A stretch of DNA of 64,000 bases from Flavobacteriaceae bacterium. GTDB taxonomy: Bacteria > Bacteroidota > Bacteroidia > Flavobacteriales > Flavobacteriaceae. The notes beneath the pieces were generated by a model. That model was not told the origin of the DNA. It did no database searches and saw only the letters and a program-made list of their open reading frames with translations. The position numbers and the translations under genes were made by a program. The stretch is from assembly GCA_029248185.1 (NCBI GenBank), contig JAQWJV010000040.1:20479-84478 (forward strand), given 5' to 3'. Below are positions 29,671-38,576 of the stretch, piece by piece; the stretch's first letter is position 1, and each line of letters begins with the position of its first letter.

Positions 29671-30978
29671 ATGCCTCGTCTTTTATTCCCCTTTGTTTTA
29701 CTCTTGCTGGTTACCTGCACAAAAAACATCTACATAAACCCTGAGACAACGGAAGAAGGAGGACGAAGAGCGACCAAGGTGGCCTATTATATTCCTCAAT
29801 ATGCTGCTCCAAATGAAGGTCCTTTAAAAGTAGAACGTATCGCTCCACAACCCATGGAAGAAACGGGTAAAATCCTCTACTATCAAAACTATATTTTCAT
29901 CAATAAGCCCCAAGAAGGAATACATCTCATTGACAACTCCGATCCCAGCAATCCAATCAATGAAGCCTTCATCACCCTTAAGGGAAATATTGACCTCAGT
30001 ATTATAGACGGTTATTTATATGCGGATCAGTTTTCTGCTTTGGTTGTTATAGATATTCGAGACCTCAATAACATTCAATTTATAGAATCTTACACTCTTT
30101 CAGAAATTTTCAATTACGATCGTTATTGGGCTTTTGAAGTCATTGATCAAGCGGATGCCTATGAGTATATTCGCTTTGAAAATATTGAGGACAATAAAGG
30201 AATAGTGGTTGGCTGGGAACTAGAAATAAGATGGGAAAACATTCCCAAAAACCGCTTTATCTTTTTGGATGGTTTTACACAAAACTACGAAAGTGCCGCT
30301 TTGGCTATAGAAGAAGTGCAAAGTGACACTTCAATTATAAGCCAAGCTGGATCACTTGCGCGTTTTTTACCCATTGGGGGATTCTTGTATGTATTAAATC
30401 AATGGGAACTTATTTTGTTTGAAATTGACACAAACTACCAACCCCTCCGTTATGGAAAAACACCGCTTAACAATAATGCCGAAACATTGTTTCAATTGAA
30501 TGACTTACTTTTCATAGGAACCACCACGGGAATGTTACTCTATGACGTTTCAAGACCAACAAATCCTGAATTCATCAATAGTGTGGATCATTTTAGAAGT
30601 TGCGATCCAGTAGTTGCTGACGAAAAGTATGCTTATGTCACCCTGAGGGGAGGAACAAATTGCTTTACCACTCGAAATGAACTTCAAATTATTGCTCTTG
30701 AAGATCCCGAAAATTTAGAGGTGATCTCTAGCCAGCTTTTATTTAATCCTCATGGATTGGCTATTTACCAAAATTATGTTTTGGTTTGTGATGGGACCGC
30801 TGGGATGAAAGTAGTAGATGTTTCCAACCGAGAAAAACCCGAAGTGGTCAATACCTACCCGATTCCTTTTGCTTATGATGTTATCATTGATTATCCCAGC
30901 GCTATAGTGGTGGGCGAGGGCAAGTTGTATCAATATGATATAAGTAAACTTCCCCAACTGGAGTTAATTAGCAATTAG
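29671..30978 (+). CDS. LVIVD-repeat lipoprotein
   Basis: The ATG at 29671 gives MPRLLFPFVLLLLVTCTKN, a lipoprotein signal with the Cys at residue 16; the ORF-track GTG 21 bp upstream would add a charged extension and is rejected. The 435-residue protein contains several LVIVD-type beta-propeller repeats: YIFINKPQEGIHLIDNSDPSNP, LYADQFSALVVIDIRDLNNI, LFIGTTTGMLLYDVSRPTNPEFI and YVLVCDGTAGMKVVDVSNREKPEVV. Such proteins are usually outer-surface or periplasmic in Bacteroidota; the function is not established. Confidence 0.85.
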   Translation: MPRLLFPFVLLLLVTCTKNIYINPETTEEGGRRATKVAYYIPQYAAPNEGPLKVERIAPQPMEETGKILYYQNYIFINKPQEGIHLIDNSDPSNPINEAFITLKGNIDLSIIDGYLYADQFSALVVIDIRDLNNIQFIESYTLSEIFNYDRYWAFEVIDQADAYEYIRFENIEDNKGIVVGWELEIRWENIPKNRFIFLDGFTQNYESAALAIEEVQSDTSIISQAGSLARFLPIGGFLYVLNQWELILFEIDTNYQPLRYGKTPLNNNAETLFQLNDLLFIGTTTGMLLYDVSRPTNPEFINSVDHFRSCDPVVADEKYAYVTLRGGTNCFTTRNELQIIALEDPENLEVISSQLLFNPHGLAIYQNYVLVCDGTAGMKVVDVSNREKPEVVNTYPIPFAYDVIIDYPSAIVVGEGKLYQYDISKLPQLELISN

Positions 30979-30996
30979 TCGGATAAAGAAATTAAC

Positions 30997-32586
30997 TCAC
31001 TTTTTTTTTAGGACTTCCCCAGATTTTATTGGCATAAATACGGTTTCATCTACAGCTATTTTACCATTTACTAGTACGTATTGAATTCCCTTAGAGTATT
31101 GATGGGGTTCTTCAAAGGTTGCCATGTCAATAATGGTTTTGGGATCAAAAATGGTAATGTCTGCTTTCATACCCTCTTCAATTCGCCCTCGATTTTCAAG
31201 ACCCATTATTTGGGCAGGAAAAGCAGTCATTTTATAAAGCGCTTCCTCCAAACTCAATACGCCTTCTTCCCTGACATATTTGCCCAACACTCGAGGAAAG
31301 GTTCCATACCATCTTGGATGTGGATGTCCTTCACCCAATTTCACCAAACGTCCGTCAGAGGCAATCATGGTTTGTGGGTGCTTCATGATATTGATTACAT
31401 CTCCCTCATCCATGGCATGAAAAACACAACTTGCTCCTCCCATAGTTTGTGCTTTAATTACCAATTCAGCTCCGTTTTCTAAAGATGGCGTTAACCCGTT
31501 AAGTTGACACCAATATTTAAGTGTTTTTCCTTCGAGTTCTGGCATCCAATCTACTTTAGCAAACTGAACACGATCTAAGTCATCTCCCCCTCTGTCATTG
31601 AGAATATTATAAATAATTCCCTTTTTAATACTATCTCTCAATTTCTTATTTTCAAGTCGCTGGATAAAAGCCTTGTTTCCACCGGCACGTGCCCAACTGG
31701 GTATCAGTACAGAAATACCGGTATAGCTTGCGTTATAGGGATACTGATCCATGACAACATTTAAACCTCTTTCACGGGCTTCGTCTACCATAGCAAGGGT
31801 TTGATTACTTTTTCCCCACATGGGTTTTCCAATCACCTTATGATGGGTTAAAACGACAGGAATCGCAGCCTTTTCTGCAATTTCAACCGCCTCAGCAACC
31901 GAAGCAAAAAGGGTCAAACCTTCATCGCGTAGATGGGAAGTATAAATCCCTCCTTGTTTTGCAGCTTCCTTAGACAGTGCAATAACCTCATCGACCTTAG
32001 AAAAATTTCCAGGAAGGTATTTTAAACCTGTTGAAATACCAAAGGCGCCTTCCGTCATCGCACCCTTAACCAGTTGCTTCATCTTTTGCAATTCATCGGC
32101 AGTAGGCGCTCGGTTATCTAAATTCATCACTTCAGAACGAATGCGGTTATGTCCTGCCAAAAAGCCTACATTCATTCCCACACCCAACTGAGCTAAACTA
32201 TCTAAATAGTGTCCAAAAGGCAAAGGACCTCTCCCGTCTGGTCCTCCCAAGCTAGTTGTTACTCCTTGTCGAACATGACTCTCACAATCGGAAAGTTTAA
32301 AAATAGGTTCTAAATGCACGTGTAAATCAATAAATCCAGGAGAAACAACAAGATCAGAGGCATCGATAAGGTGTTTTGTATTTGGATTTTGAATTTTACC
32401 CAGAGTTACGATTTGATCACCAATAATTCCGATATCCTGTTTTTGGATCTTTGAGGCTTGACTTCCGGAATATACGTTCCCATTTAGGATTACAACATCA
32501 TAAGAAATTCTTTGTTCGCAGCCTATGGAAAATAGTACTACACACAAAAGAAAATTTATTTTTTTTAAAGTACACATAGCCTTCAT
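30997..32586 (-). CDS. N-acyl-D-amino-acid deacylase / D-aminoacylase family amidohydrolase, lipoprotein
   Basis: Metal-dependent amidohydrolase of 529 residues. A signal ending in LFSIGC (Cys23) predicts a lipoprotein. The N-terminal metal motif FIDLHVHLEP, the acid-loop region GISTGLKYLPG, the histidines in YTSHLRDEG and VLTHHKVIGKP, the catalytic Asp in MIASDGRL, and the C-terminal beta domain (GRIEEGMKADITIFDP) are the family pattern. It would release D-amino acids from N-acyl-D-amino acids or related amides in the periplasm. It is convergent with the LVIVD gene, 18 bp apart. Confidence 0.88.
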   Translation of the reverse strand: MKAMCTLKKINFLLCVVLFSIGCEQRISYDVVILNGNVYSGSQASKIQKQDIGIIGDQIVTLGKIQNPNTKHLIDASDLVVSPGFIDLHVHLEPIFKLSDCESHVRQGVTTSLGGPDGRGPLPFGHYLDSLAQLGVGMNVGFLAGHNRIRSEVMNLDNRAPTADELQKMKQLVKGAMTEGAFGISTGLKYLPGNFSKVDEVIALSKEAAKQGGIYTSHLRDEGLTLFASVAEAVEIAEKAAIPVVLTHHKVIGKPMWGKSNQTLAMVDEARERGLNVVMDQYPYNASYTGISVLIPSWARAGGNKAFIQRLENKKLRDSIKKGIIYNILNDRGGDDLDRVQFAKVDWMPELEGKTLKYWCQLNGLTPSLENGAELVIKAQTMGGASCVFHAMDEGDVINIMKHPQTMIASDGRLVKLGEGHPHPRWYGTFPRVLGKYVREEGVLSLEEALYKMTAFPAQIMGLENRGRIEEGMKADITIFDPKTIIDMATFEEPHQYSKGIQYVLVNGKIAVDETVFMPIKSGEVLKKK

Positions 32587-32650
32587 TCTTTTTTTTTAAA
32601 GGTAAAAAGAAATCTTGTTTGGCAAAATTCTTTTTAATCTGAAAACGTGA

Positions 32651-33955
32651 TTAAGAAACCGGAACCCCCACTAAGTCATAATCAGTTGCTTCTGTAATCA
32701 AAAGGTCGACAAAGGCACCCTGTTTTAGATAATGTGACGTTGCATCGACGAGCACTTCATTGTCCACATCGGGAGAGTCCATGAAAGTTCTTCCTACGTA
32801 ATGCACGCCTTCTTTTCGATCTATTAAACAACGGTAGGTTTTTCCAACACAAGATTGATTGTGTTCCCATGAAATCTGAGATTGAATTTCCATAATCGCA
32901 TTGGAACGTTCTTGTTTGACCGCTTCGGGTATATTGTCCTCTAATTGATGAGCATGGGTATTCTCTTCATGGCTGTAAGTAAAACAACCCAAACGTTCAA
33001 AACGCATCTCTTTAACCCATGCCTTAAGAGTTTCAAAATCTTCTTCAGTCTCTCCGGGATAGCCTACGATTAATGAGGTGCGCAAAATAATTCCAGGCAC
33101 TTCCGCTCGGAATTTTTTCAGTAGTGTAGTCGTCTTTTCTTTGGTGGTTCCACGACGCATAGACTTCAAAATAGGATCAGCGATATGTTGTAAGGGAATG
33201 TCCAAATAATTACAAACTTTAGGTTGCTCACGCATAACCTGAAGTACATTTTCAGGAAAACCTGTAGGAAAAGCATAGTGCAATCGAATCCATTCGATTC
33301 CCTCAACGGCTACCAGTGCCAAAAGTAAATCGGCTAACTTTCGTTCTTTGTAAAGATCCAAACCATAGTAGGTCAAATCTTGTGCAATCAACATCAATTC
33401 TTTTACTCCATCACGAGCTAATTTCTGTGCTTGTGATACCACTTCTTCAATGGGAGTCGATCGATGCTTGCCCCGCATTAAAGGAATCGCACAAAAAGAA
33501 CACGGACGATCACAACCCTCAGACACTTTTAAATAAGCAAAGTGTTTGGGCGTAGTCAAAATACGTTCACCCACCAATTCGTGTTTGTAATCCGCCCCCA
33601 AAACTTTGAGTAATTGCGGTAAATCTGTGGTCCCAAAATATTCATCCACTTGCGGAATTTCTTTTTGCAAATCGGGCTTATAACGCTCACTTAAACATCC
33701 CGTTACATAGACCTTATCCACTTTTCCTGCCTCTTTATTTTCTATTTGTTCCAGTATGGTATTTACGGATTCTTCCTTAGCATTATCAATAAATCCACAG
33801 GTGTTAATGACTACAATATTCCCCTCCTTTTGATGCACCACCTCTTGGTCGTTAGCACGCAATTGCCCCATCAATACTTCAGAGTCATAGACGTTTTTGG
33901 AACATCCAAGGGTAATGACATTGATTTTATTTTTTTCAGTGGATTTTGTTCGCAT
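32651..33955 (-). CDS. rimO: Ribosomal protein S12 methylthiotransferase RimO
   Basis: Radical-SAM enzyme that methylthiolates an aspartate of ribosomal protein S12. The 434 residues show the UPF0004 domain with cluster-binding Cys in VITLGCSKNVYDSEVLMG, VINTCGFIDNAKEE and VTGCLSERY, the radical-SAM CxxxCxxC motif in SEGCDRPCSFCAIPLMRGKHRS (about 145-165), and the C-terminal TRAM domain ending YDLVGVPVS. The GCSKN signature separates RimO from MiaB. A TACATTTG box lies about 40 bp upstream. Confidence 0.96.
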   Translation of the reverse strand: MRTKSTEKNKINVITLGCSKNVYDSEVLMGQLRANDQEVVHQKEGNIVVINTCGFIDNAKEESVNTILEQIENKEAGKVDKVYVTGCLSERYKPDLQKEIPQVDEYFGTTDLPQLLKVLGADYKHELVGERILTTPKHFAYLKVSEGCDRPCSFCAIPLMRGKHRSTPIEEVVSQAQKLARDGVKELMLIAQDLTYYGLDLYKERKLADLLLALVAVEGIEWIRLHYAFPTGFPENVLQVMREQPKVCNYLDIPLQHIADPILKSMRRGTTKEKTTTLLKKFRAEVPGIILRTSLIVGYPGETEEDFETLKAWVKEMRFERLGCFTYSHEENTHAHQLEDNIPEAVKQERSNAIMEIQSQISWEHNQSCVGKTYRCLIDRKEGVHYVGRTFMDSPDVDNEVLVDATSHYLKQGAFVDLLITEATDYDLVGVPVS

Positions 33956-33995
33956 AATTTAATTTTCTCCTATTCGGTTTTTAACTGGCTTTAAT

Positions 33996-34003
33996 CAAAT
34001 GTA
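33996..34003 (-). promoter_or_regulatory. rimO promoter -7 element
   Basis: TACATTTG on the minus strand matches TAnnTTTG, 40 bp before the rimO ATG in the 71-bp gap after the hydrolase gene. The -33 half is not clear. Confidence 0.35.
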
Positions 34004-34026
34004 AATCAAGAAAATCGATTGCATAT

Positions 34027-35016
34027 TTAGTTCTTCAGTGCAATCGTGTTTAAAAAATCTAAAGTTGCCTCAGTCACTTCATCATAATTGTCGGTTGTAA
34101 TATAAGACGTCAAAACATGATCGCCTGCTTCAGGAAACGCTTGTTTTCTTTTAAGTGCTTCAGGGGTTCCCAACTGATCAAACATTTTAAGCATGGCAGG
34201 TACAGAAACAATTTTATCCTGTAAACTGTCATTTTTATAATAATACGCTAAAAAAACAGGGGCTTTAACTTTTTTAAAAGTAGAAGATTGCATTTTGACG
34301 TCTAAAAACTTTTGCATTTGCGTTGTCGCTTCAAGTCGTGTTTTTGCCGTCCAATAAGTTAATTTTTCATCGCTTGGTTTCCACATATAATGATATTTCC
34401 CTCCTTTGACTATACGGGCAATTTGAAGCCCCCAAGGTTTGGACAAGAGCTTTGCTTTAGGGTCAAAAACTTCAATATTGGGTCCATATAACACCAAGGC
34501 CGCTATTGCAGGATCATCTCCTAAACTTAATGAGAGTGCTCCACCATGAGAAGTACCCAATACAATGATCTTTTCTCCCAATTGTTTTGCCACCGCTAGT
34601 GCCTCCAAGCCCGATTGCCAAAAATCTTCATTATTAAAATTCAACATGGGTTCTTCTTCCTCCAGACCATGACCAAATAGCCGAGGAATATATAGATTGG
34701 CCCCTAAAGCTTTCGCAATATTCCGATGTACGGGCTCTCCCTCTATACCTGAGGCAGTAAAACCATGAAGATAAACAACACTGTATTTGGTTTTCGATGG
34801 AATTGAGTCATTAAAAATAATTTTTGATTCATTTCCAGGACGTACATTTCCTAGTGCTTTTTCTCTAGTATTCACCCAATTATCTAAGCTTAAAAGATCG
34901 GTTGGAACTTCCGTTTGCAGCTCATTAAAGACAGGTTTCTCTACCCGTGGACCCACTAAATAAACTGCACCAAGAATTAAAAAAAAGATGGATAAGCCTC
35001 TAAGTATTTTCATCAT
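34027..35016 (-). CDS. Alpha/beta hydrolase with N-terminal membrane anchor or signal
   Basis: Serine-hydrolase-fold protein of 329 residues (ATG at 35016 or the next codon). The N-terminal hydrophobic stretch ILRGLSIFFLILGAVYLVGP targets it to the membrane or periplasm. The nucleophile elbow is VLGTSHGGAL (GxSxG), preceded by the oxyanion segment VVYLHGFTASGIEGEP; the likely catalytic Asp is in FLAYYYKNDSLQD and the His in EAGDHVLTS. This resembles carboxylesterase or lysophospholipase-like lipases, but the substrate is unknown. It follows ftsY by 16 bp. Confidence 0.85.
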   Translation of the reverse strand: MMKILRGLSIFFLILGAVYLVGPRVEKPVFNELQTEVPTDLLSLDNWVNTREKALGNVRPGNESKIIFNDSIPSKTKYSVVYLHGFTASGIEGEPVHRNIAKALGANLYIPRLFGHGLEEEEPMLNFNNEDFWQSGLEALAVAKQLGEKIIVLGTSHGGALSLSLGDDPAIAALVLYGPNIEVFDPKAKLLSKPWGLQIARIVKGGKYHYMWKPSDEKLTYWTAKTRLEATTQMQKFLDVKMQSSTFKKVKAPVFLAYYYKNDSLQDKIVSVPAMLKMFDQLGTPEALKRKQAFPEAGDHVLTSYITTDNYDEVTEATLDFLNTIALKN

Positions 35017-35032
35017 TTAACTTTACGAATGT

Positions 35033-35986
35033 TTAACTAAAAAGGGTTTTGATAAATTCTTTTCTATCAAATACCTGAAGATCTTCCATTCCCTCTCCCA
35101 CTCCTATGTATTTAACAGGAATTTGAAATTGATCTGAAATACCCAATAATACACCTCCCTTGGCAGTACCATCTAATTTAGTGATTGCAAGGCTGGTGAC
35201 TTCAGTAGCCGCAGTGAATTGCTTGGCTTGTTCAAAAGCATTTTGTCCAGTAGATCCATCCAAAACCAATAGTACCTCGTGGGGTGCATCGGGAATAACA
35301 TTAGACATGACACGCTTTACTTTTGCCAATTCGTTCATCAAATTGACTTTATTATGCAAACGTCCAGCAGTATCAATAAAAACAATGTCAGCCTCTTGTG
35401 CTTTTGCCGATTGAAGGGTGTCAAAAGCAACTGAAGCGGGATCACTGCCCATTTCTTGTCGTACCAATGGCACCTCAACTCGATCGGCCCAAACCTGCAA
35501 TTGATCTATAGCTCCGGCTCGAAAGGTGTCTGCTGCGCCAAGGATTACTTTATTTCCTTTACTTTTATATTGATACGCCAACTTTCCTACTGAGGTTGTT
35601 TTTCCAACTCCATTAACTCCAACGACCATAACCACATGAGGTTTAGAAGAAAAGTTTGTGTTAAAATCTTCATGTGAATCCTTCTCTACTTCAACCAATA
35701 ATTCCAAAATTTCTTCTTGCATCATACGGACAAGATCTTCTGTTTTCAGATATTTATCCCTTGCAATACGCGCTTCTAAAGCATCAATTATTTTGAGGGT
35801 TGTAGCCACTCCAACATCAGATTGAATCAAAATAGCCTCTAATTCATCTAAAACGTCCTCATCGATCTTCGTTTTCCCAACCACAGCCGTTCCCAATCGA
35901 GAAAGGAAGGATTTCTTGGTTGAAGCCAAACCGTCTTCGAGTTTTTTCTTGTCTTTACTTGAAAAAAAATTGCTAAGTTTTCCCAT
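35033..35986 (-). CDS. ftsY: Signal recognition particle receptor FtsY
   Basis: GTPase that docks SRP-ribosome complexes at the membrane for cotranslational insertion. At 317 residues it is the short form without the long acidic N-terminal domain of E. coli FtsY. NG-domain motifs are complete: P-loop VVGVNGVGKTTSVGKLA (about 120-135), GAADTFRAGAIDQL, FIDTAGRLHNKVNLM, AITKLDGTAKGGVLLG and IGVGEGMEDLQVFD. It lies downstream of the ribosomal rpmB-rpmG-DUF4295 cluster but is separated from it by a terminator. Confidence 0.97.
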   Translation of the reverse strand: MGKLSNFFSSKDKKKLEDGLASTKKSFLSRLGTAVVGKTKIDEDVLDELEAILIQSDVGVATTLKIIDALEARIARDKYLKTEDLVRMMQEEILELLVEVEKDSHEDFNTNFSSKPHVVMVVGVNGVGKTTSVGKLAYQYKSKGNKVILGAADTFRAGAIDQLQVWADRVEVPLVRQEMGSDPASVAFDTLQSAKAQEADIVFIDTAGRLHNKVNLMNELAKVKRVMSNVIPDAPHEVLLVLDGSTGQNAFEQAKQFTAATEVTSLAITKLDGTAKGGVLLGISDQFQIPVKYIGVGEGMEDLQVFDRKEFIKTLFS

Positions 35987-36000
35987 AAACTTTAGTGTAT

Positions 36001-36028
36001 AAAAAAAGCTACCTTAAAAGTAGCTTTT
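36001..36028 (-). terminator. Rho-independent terminator after the rpmB-rpmG-DUF4295 cluster
   Basis: On the minus strand AAAAGCTAC-ttttaag-GTAGCTTTT forms a perfect 9-bp stem and continues into a run of Ts. It lies 23 bp past the DUF4295 stop and 15 bp before ftsY, so ftsY expression needs read-through or its own promoter. Confidence 0.75.
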
Positions 36029-36050
36029 ATTTTGGGTTTAGTCAAAAGGA

Positions 36051-36203
36051 TTATTGTTTATCTAACCATTTTGAAGCTTGATCGGGAGCAATAATAGTTT
36101 CAACAAAACTGTATGAATTACTATCTCCTTTTTTTACCATTTTAATGGCTTTGGTTAATCTTTTTGAACCGGTTTGTAATGATGCTACGGATTTCTTTGC
36201 CAT
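36051..36203 (-). CDS. DUF4295 small basic protein, ribosome-associated cluster
   Basis: A 50-residue basic protein absent from the ORF track, read as MAKKSVASLQTGSKRL with a C-terminal APDQASKWLDKQ. It matches the DUF4295 family, which is confined to Bacteroidota and relatives and is nearly always encoded right after rpmG, as here with a 3-bp gap. The position and composition suggest a lineage-specific ribosome-associated protein; that role is inferred from context. Confidence 0.88.
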   Translation of the reverse strand: MAKKSVASLQTGSKRLTKAIKMVKKGDSNSYSFVETIIAPDQASKWLDKQ

Positions 36204-36206
36204 GAC

Positions 36207-36389
36207 TTATTTTATTTCTTTATGAACCGTCATTTTTTTCAAAATCGGGTTAAATTTCTTAATTTCTAAACGCTCAGGTGAATTCTTCTTGTTCTTAGTT
36301 GTGATATAACGAGATGTTCCTGGCTGTCCAGATTCTTTGTGTTCTGTACATTCAAGTATAACTTGTACTCTATTTCCTCTTTTTGCCAT
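36207..36389 (-). CDS. rpmG: 50S ribosomal protein L33
   Basis: 60-residue large-subunit protein ([36 protein letters not shown]). Only one Cys is present, so the zinc-binding CxxC pairs of the C+ type are missing and this is the zinc-independent C- form. It lies 4 bp after rpmB and 3 bp before DUF4295 and shares the rpmB promoter. Confidence 0.97.
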   Translation of the reverse strand: MAKRGNRVQVILECTEHKESGQPGTSRYITTKNKKNSPERLEIKKFNPILKKMTVHKEIK

Positions 36390-36393
36390 TCTA

Positions 36394-36633
36394 TTAACCT
36401 TTATAATGTCCTTTCTCTCTGGCTTCTTTCAAGACAGCAGAAATTCCTTTTTTGTTGATTGTTTTTAAGGTCGCTGTAGATATTGTAAGGGTTACCCACT
36501 TATCCTCTTCAGGAATATAAAAACGTTTGTTGATGATGTTTGCATCAAAACGACGCTTGGTTCTGTTTAAAGCTTTAGAAACATTATTTCCAAACATTAC
36601 GCGTTTTCCGCTGATTTCACAAATTTTTGACAT
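36394..36633 (-). CDS. rpmB: 50S ribosomal protein L28
   Basis: 79-residue large-subunit protein with the standard pattern [29 protein letters not shown] and the C-terminal [13 protein letters not shown]. First gene of the rpmB-rpmG-DUF4295 transcript. It has the best full promoter in the window (TTTG-18 nt-TAAATTTG) 25 bp upstream of the ATG. Confidence 0.97.
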   Translation of the reverse strand: MSKICEISGKRVMFGNNVSKALNRTKRRFDANIINKRFYIPEEDKWVTLTISTATLKTINKKGISAVLKEAREKGHYKG

Positions 36634-36658
36634 GACCGTCTTTTTTTTAACGTGGCTG

Positions 36659-36688
36659 CAAATTTACTGTTTTTTATACAGTAACAAA
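36659..36688 (-). promoter_or_regulatory. rpmB promoter
   Basis: On the minus strand TTTG (36688-36685), 18 nt and TAAATTTG (36666-36659). The spacer contains a short inverted repeat, TTACTGTATAAAAAACAGTAA, whose right arm overlaps the -7 box and could bind a regulator. Confidence 0.68.
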
Positions 36689-36717
36689 ATTGTTTTTCTT
36701 AAAAATAATAAAGCTTT

Positions 36718-37959
36718 TTATCTAAGCTGCTTATAAATCATTTCCAAAGCCTTATTCACCGCTTTTTCTACAACGCGTTCCCGGTGAATTCCGAAGATAA
36801 ATTTTTCTGTAACTATTTCATTTTCAGTAGATATAGCAATATACACGGTTCCAATCTCTGCATCGGAATCGCCTTTTGTAGGACCTGCATTTCCTGTTGT
36901 AGCAACTCCCATTGTGGCATTAAATTTTTTTCGAACCTGCTCTGCCATTGATGCAGCAACGGGTTCACTCACCACCGAATGGGTATCGATAAGACTATGG
37001 GATACGCCTAGTACATCCACTTTACTTTGTGTATGGTAGGTTACTGCAGCCCCTTTAAAGTAAGCAGAGGAGCCCGCATTTTTTGTTAATCGAGAAGCAA
37101 TAAGTCCTCCGGTACAACTCTCGGCAATTGCTAGTGTTTTCCCTTGAGCAATAAAACGCTTTTGAAGTTGAATTTCAAGTGAGGTTTCTTCTTCAAAACC
37201 AACAAAAATATCCTTTATTAAAGGTAAAAGTTTGTCGATCTGATTATTCACTCTCTTTTCAAGCAGGGCTTCATCTTCCCCTTTGGAAGACAATCGCAAA
37301 CGTACTCTTCCCAAATTAGGAAGATAAGCCAGTTTAATACCTTGAGGAAGCTTATTTTCCCAATCGATCAATCGCTCAGCGATCATACTTTCCCCCAAAC
37401 CATAGGTTAAAACTGTTTTGTGCAGAATGAAGGGACGCGTATAATGCGCTTGTAGTGCAGGAATCACCTTATTAGTCATCAAAGATTTCATCTCAAAAGG
37501 AACACCGGGTAATGAAATAATTACTTGCTCTGCCCTTTCAAACCACATTCCAGAAGCTGTACCATGTGCATTTTTAAAAATACGTGCTTTGGAAGGAAGT
37601 AAGGCTTGTTTTCGATTTTCATTAGTAATCGGTGTCGTGATATATTTGGCAAAAATATCCTCGATATGAGCTAAAATTTCTTCATTTTCTGTTAGGGTAT
37701 CATTGAAATATTCACATAAAGTATGCTTCGTTAAATCATCTTTTGTAGGTCCCAAACCCCCAGTCAAAATAACCACTTGTGCTCTTGAAACCGTATCATC
37801 TAAGGTATCAGTAATTGCCTGCTTGTCATCTGAAATACTTGTGATTTGAGTAATTTCAATTCCTATTTTATTTAAGGCTTTAGCTAAAAATACAGCATTG
37901 GTATTGACAATTTGACCAATTAAAATTTCATCACCAATTGTGACTAGCTCAACTTTCAT
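36718..37959 (-). CDS. cinA: CinA-like nicotinamide-nucleotide amidase / competence-damage protein
   Basis: The 413 residues join the N-terminal MoCF/COG1058 domain (ELVTIGDEILIGQIVNTNAVFLAKAL, ILTGGLGPTKDDLTKHTL; about 1-170) to the C-terminal CinA deamidase domain (TLAIAESCTGGLIASRLTKNAGSSAYFKGAAVTYH, about 260-410) that hydrolyses nicotinamide mononucleotide. It is the last gene of a run E2-exonuclease-FAA hydrolase-cinA, starting one base after the preceding stop. Symbol follows common usage; a link to competence is not implied. Confidence 0.94.
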   Translation of the reverse strand: MKVELVTIGDEILIGQIVNTNAVFLAKALNKIGIEITQITSISDDKQAITDTLDDTVSRAQVVILTGGLGPTKDDLTKHTLCEYFNDTLTENEEILAHIEDIFAKYITTPITNENRKQALLPSKARIFKNAHGTASGMWFERAEQVIISLPGVPFEMKSLMTNKVIPALQAHYTRPFILHKTVLTYGLGESMIAERLIDWENKLPQGIKLAYLPNLGRVRLRLSSKGEDEALLEKRVNNQIDKLLPLIKDIFVGFEEETSLEIQLQKRFIAQGKTLAIAESCTGGLIASRLTKNAGSSAYFKGAAVTYHTQSKVDVLGVSHSLIDTHSVVSEPVAASMAEQVRKKFNATMGVATTGNAGPTKGDSDAEIGTVYIAISTENEIVTEKFIFGIHRERVVEKAVNKALEMIYKQLR

Positions 37960-37960
37960 C

Positions 37961-38572
37961 TCATTTAATTTTTACCGAAAATGCTTGTTGCCCTTCCAAA
38001 TAGCCCACCAAATGATCTCCCAAGGAAACAGCACCCACTCCAGAAGGTGTTCCTGTAAACAAGACATCCCCTATTTTCAATGTAAAATATTGGGAACAAT
38101 AAGCGATCAATTCATCTATTTTCCAAAGCATATTGGAAGTGTTTCCTAGCTGTACTTTCTCCCCATTCTTTTCCAACGAAAAAGAAATATCTTCTAAGGA
38201 CTCAAAAGTATTTTTGTTGTACCATTCGCCAATCAAAGTGGAACCATCAAAAGCCTTTGCTTTCTCCCAAGGCAAACCTTTTTCTTTTAATTCATTCTGA
38301 ACCGAACGGGCGGTAAAGTCAATTCCTAAACCAATTTGACTATAATATTTGTGTGCAAATTCAGGTTGAATATGCTTCCCTAACCTCTGAATTTTCACCA
38401 AAACTTCAACCTCATAATGAATATCATTGGAAAAATGGGGGATAAAAAAAGGTTGGTTTTTTTGAAGTATGGTGGTGTCAGGTTTTAAAAAAAGAACCGG
38501 ATGTTTGGGTTTCTCATTTTGTAATTCTTCAATATGCGCCGCATAATTTCTCCCTACACAAACAATCTTCAC
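37961..38572 (-). CDS. Fumarylacetoacetate hydrolase family protein (acylpyruvase-like)
   Basis: 203-residue single-domain FAH protein. It has KIVCVGRNYAAHIEEL at the N-terminus, the metal ligands in YEVEVLVKI, GLGIDFTARSVQNELKEKGLPWEKAKAFDGS, and the C-terminal GDVLFTGTPSGVGAVSLGD. The short form groups with acylpyruvate or oxaloacetate-decarboxylating enzymes such as human FAHD1 rather than with tyrosine catabolism, and no such genes are near. It is 4 bp downstream of the exonuclease gene. Confidence 0.9.
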   Translation of the reverse strand: MKIVCVGRNYAAHIEELQNEKPKHPVLFLKPDTTILQKNQPFFIPHFSNDIHYEVEVLVKIQRLGKHIQPEFAHKYYSQIGLGIDFTARSVQNELKEKGLPWEKAKAFDGSTLIGEWYNKNTFESLEDISFSLEKNGEKVQLGNTSNMLWKIDELIAYCSQYFTLKIGDVLFTGTPSGVGAVSLGDHLVGYLEGQQAFSVKIK

Positions 38573-38576
38573 TTTT

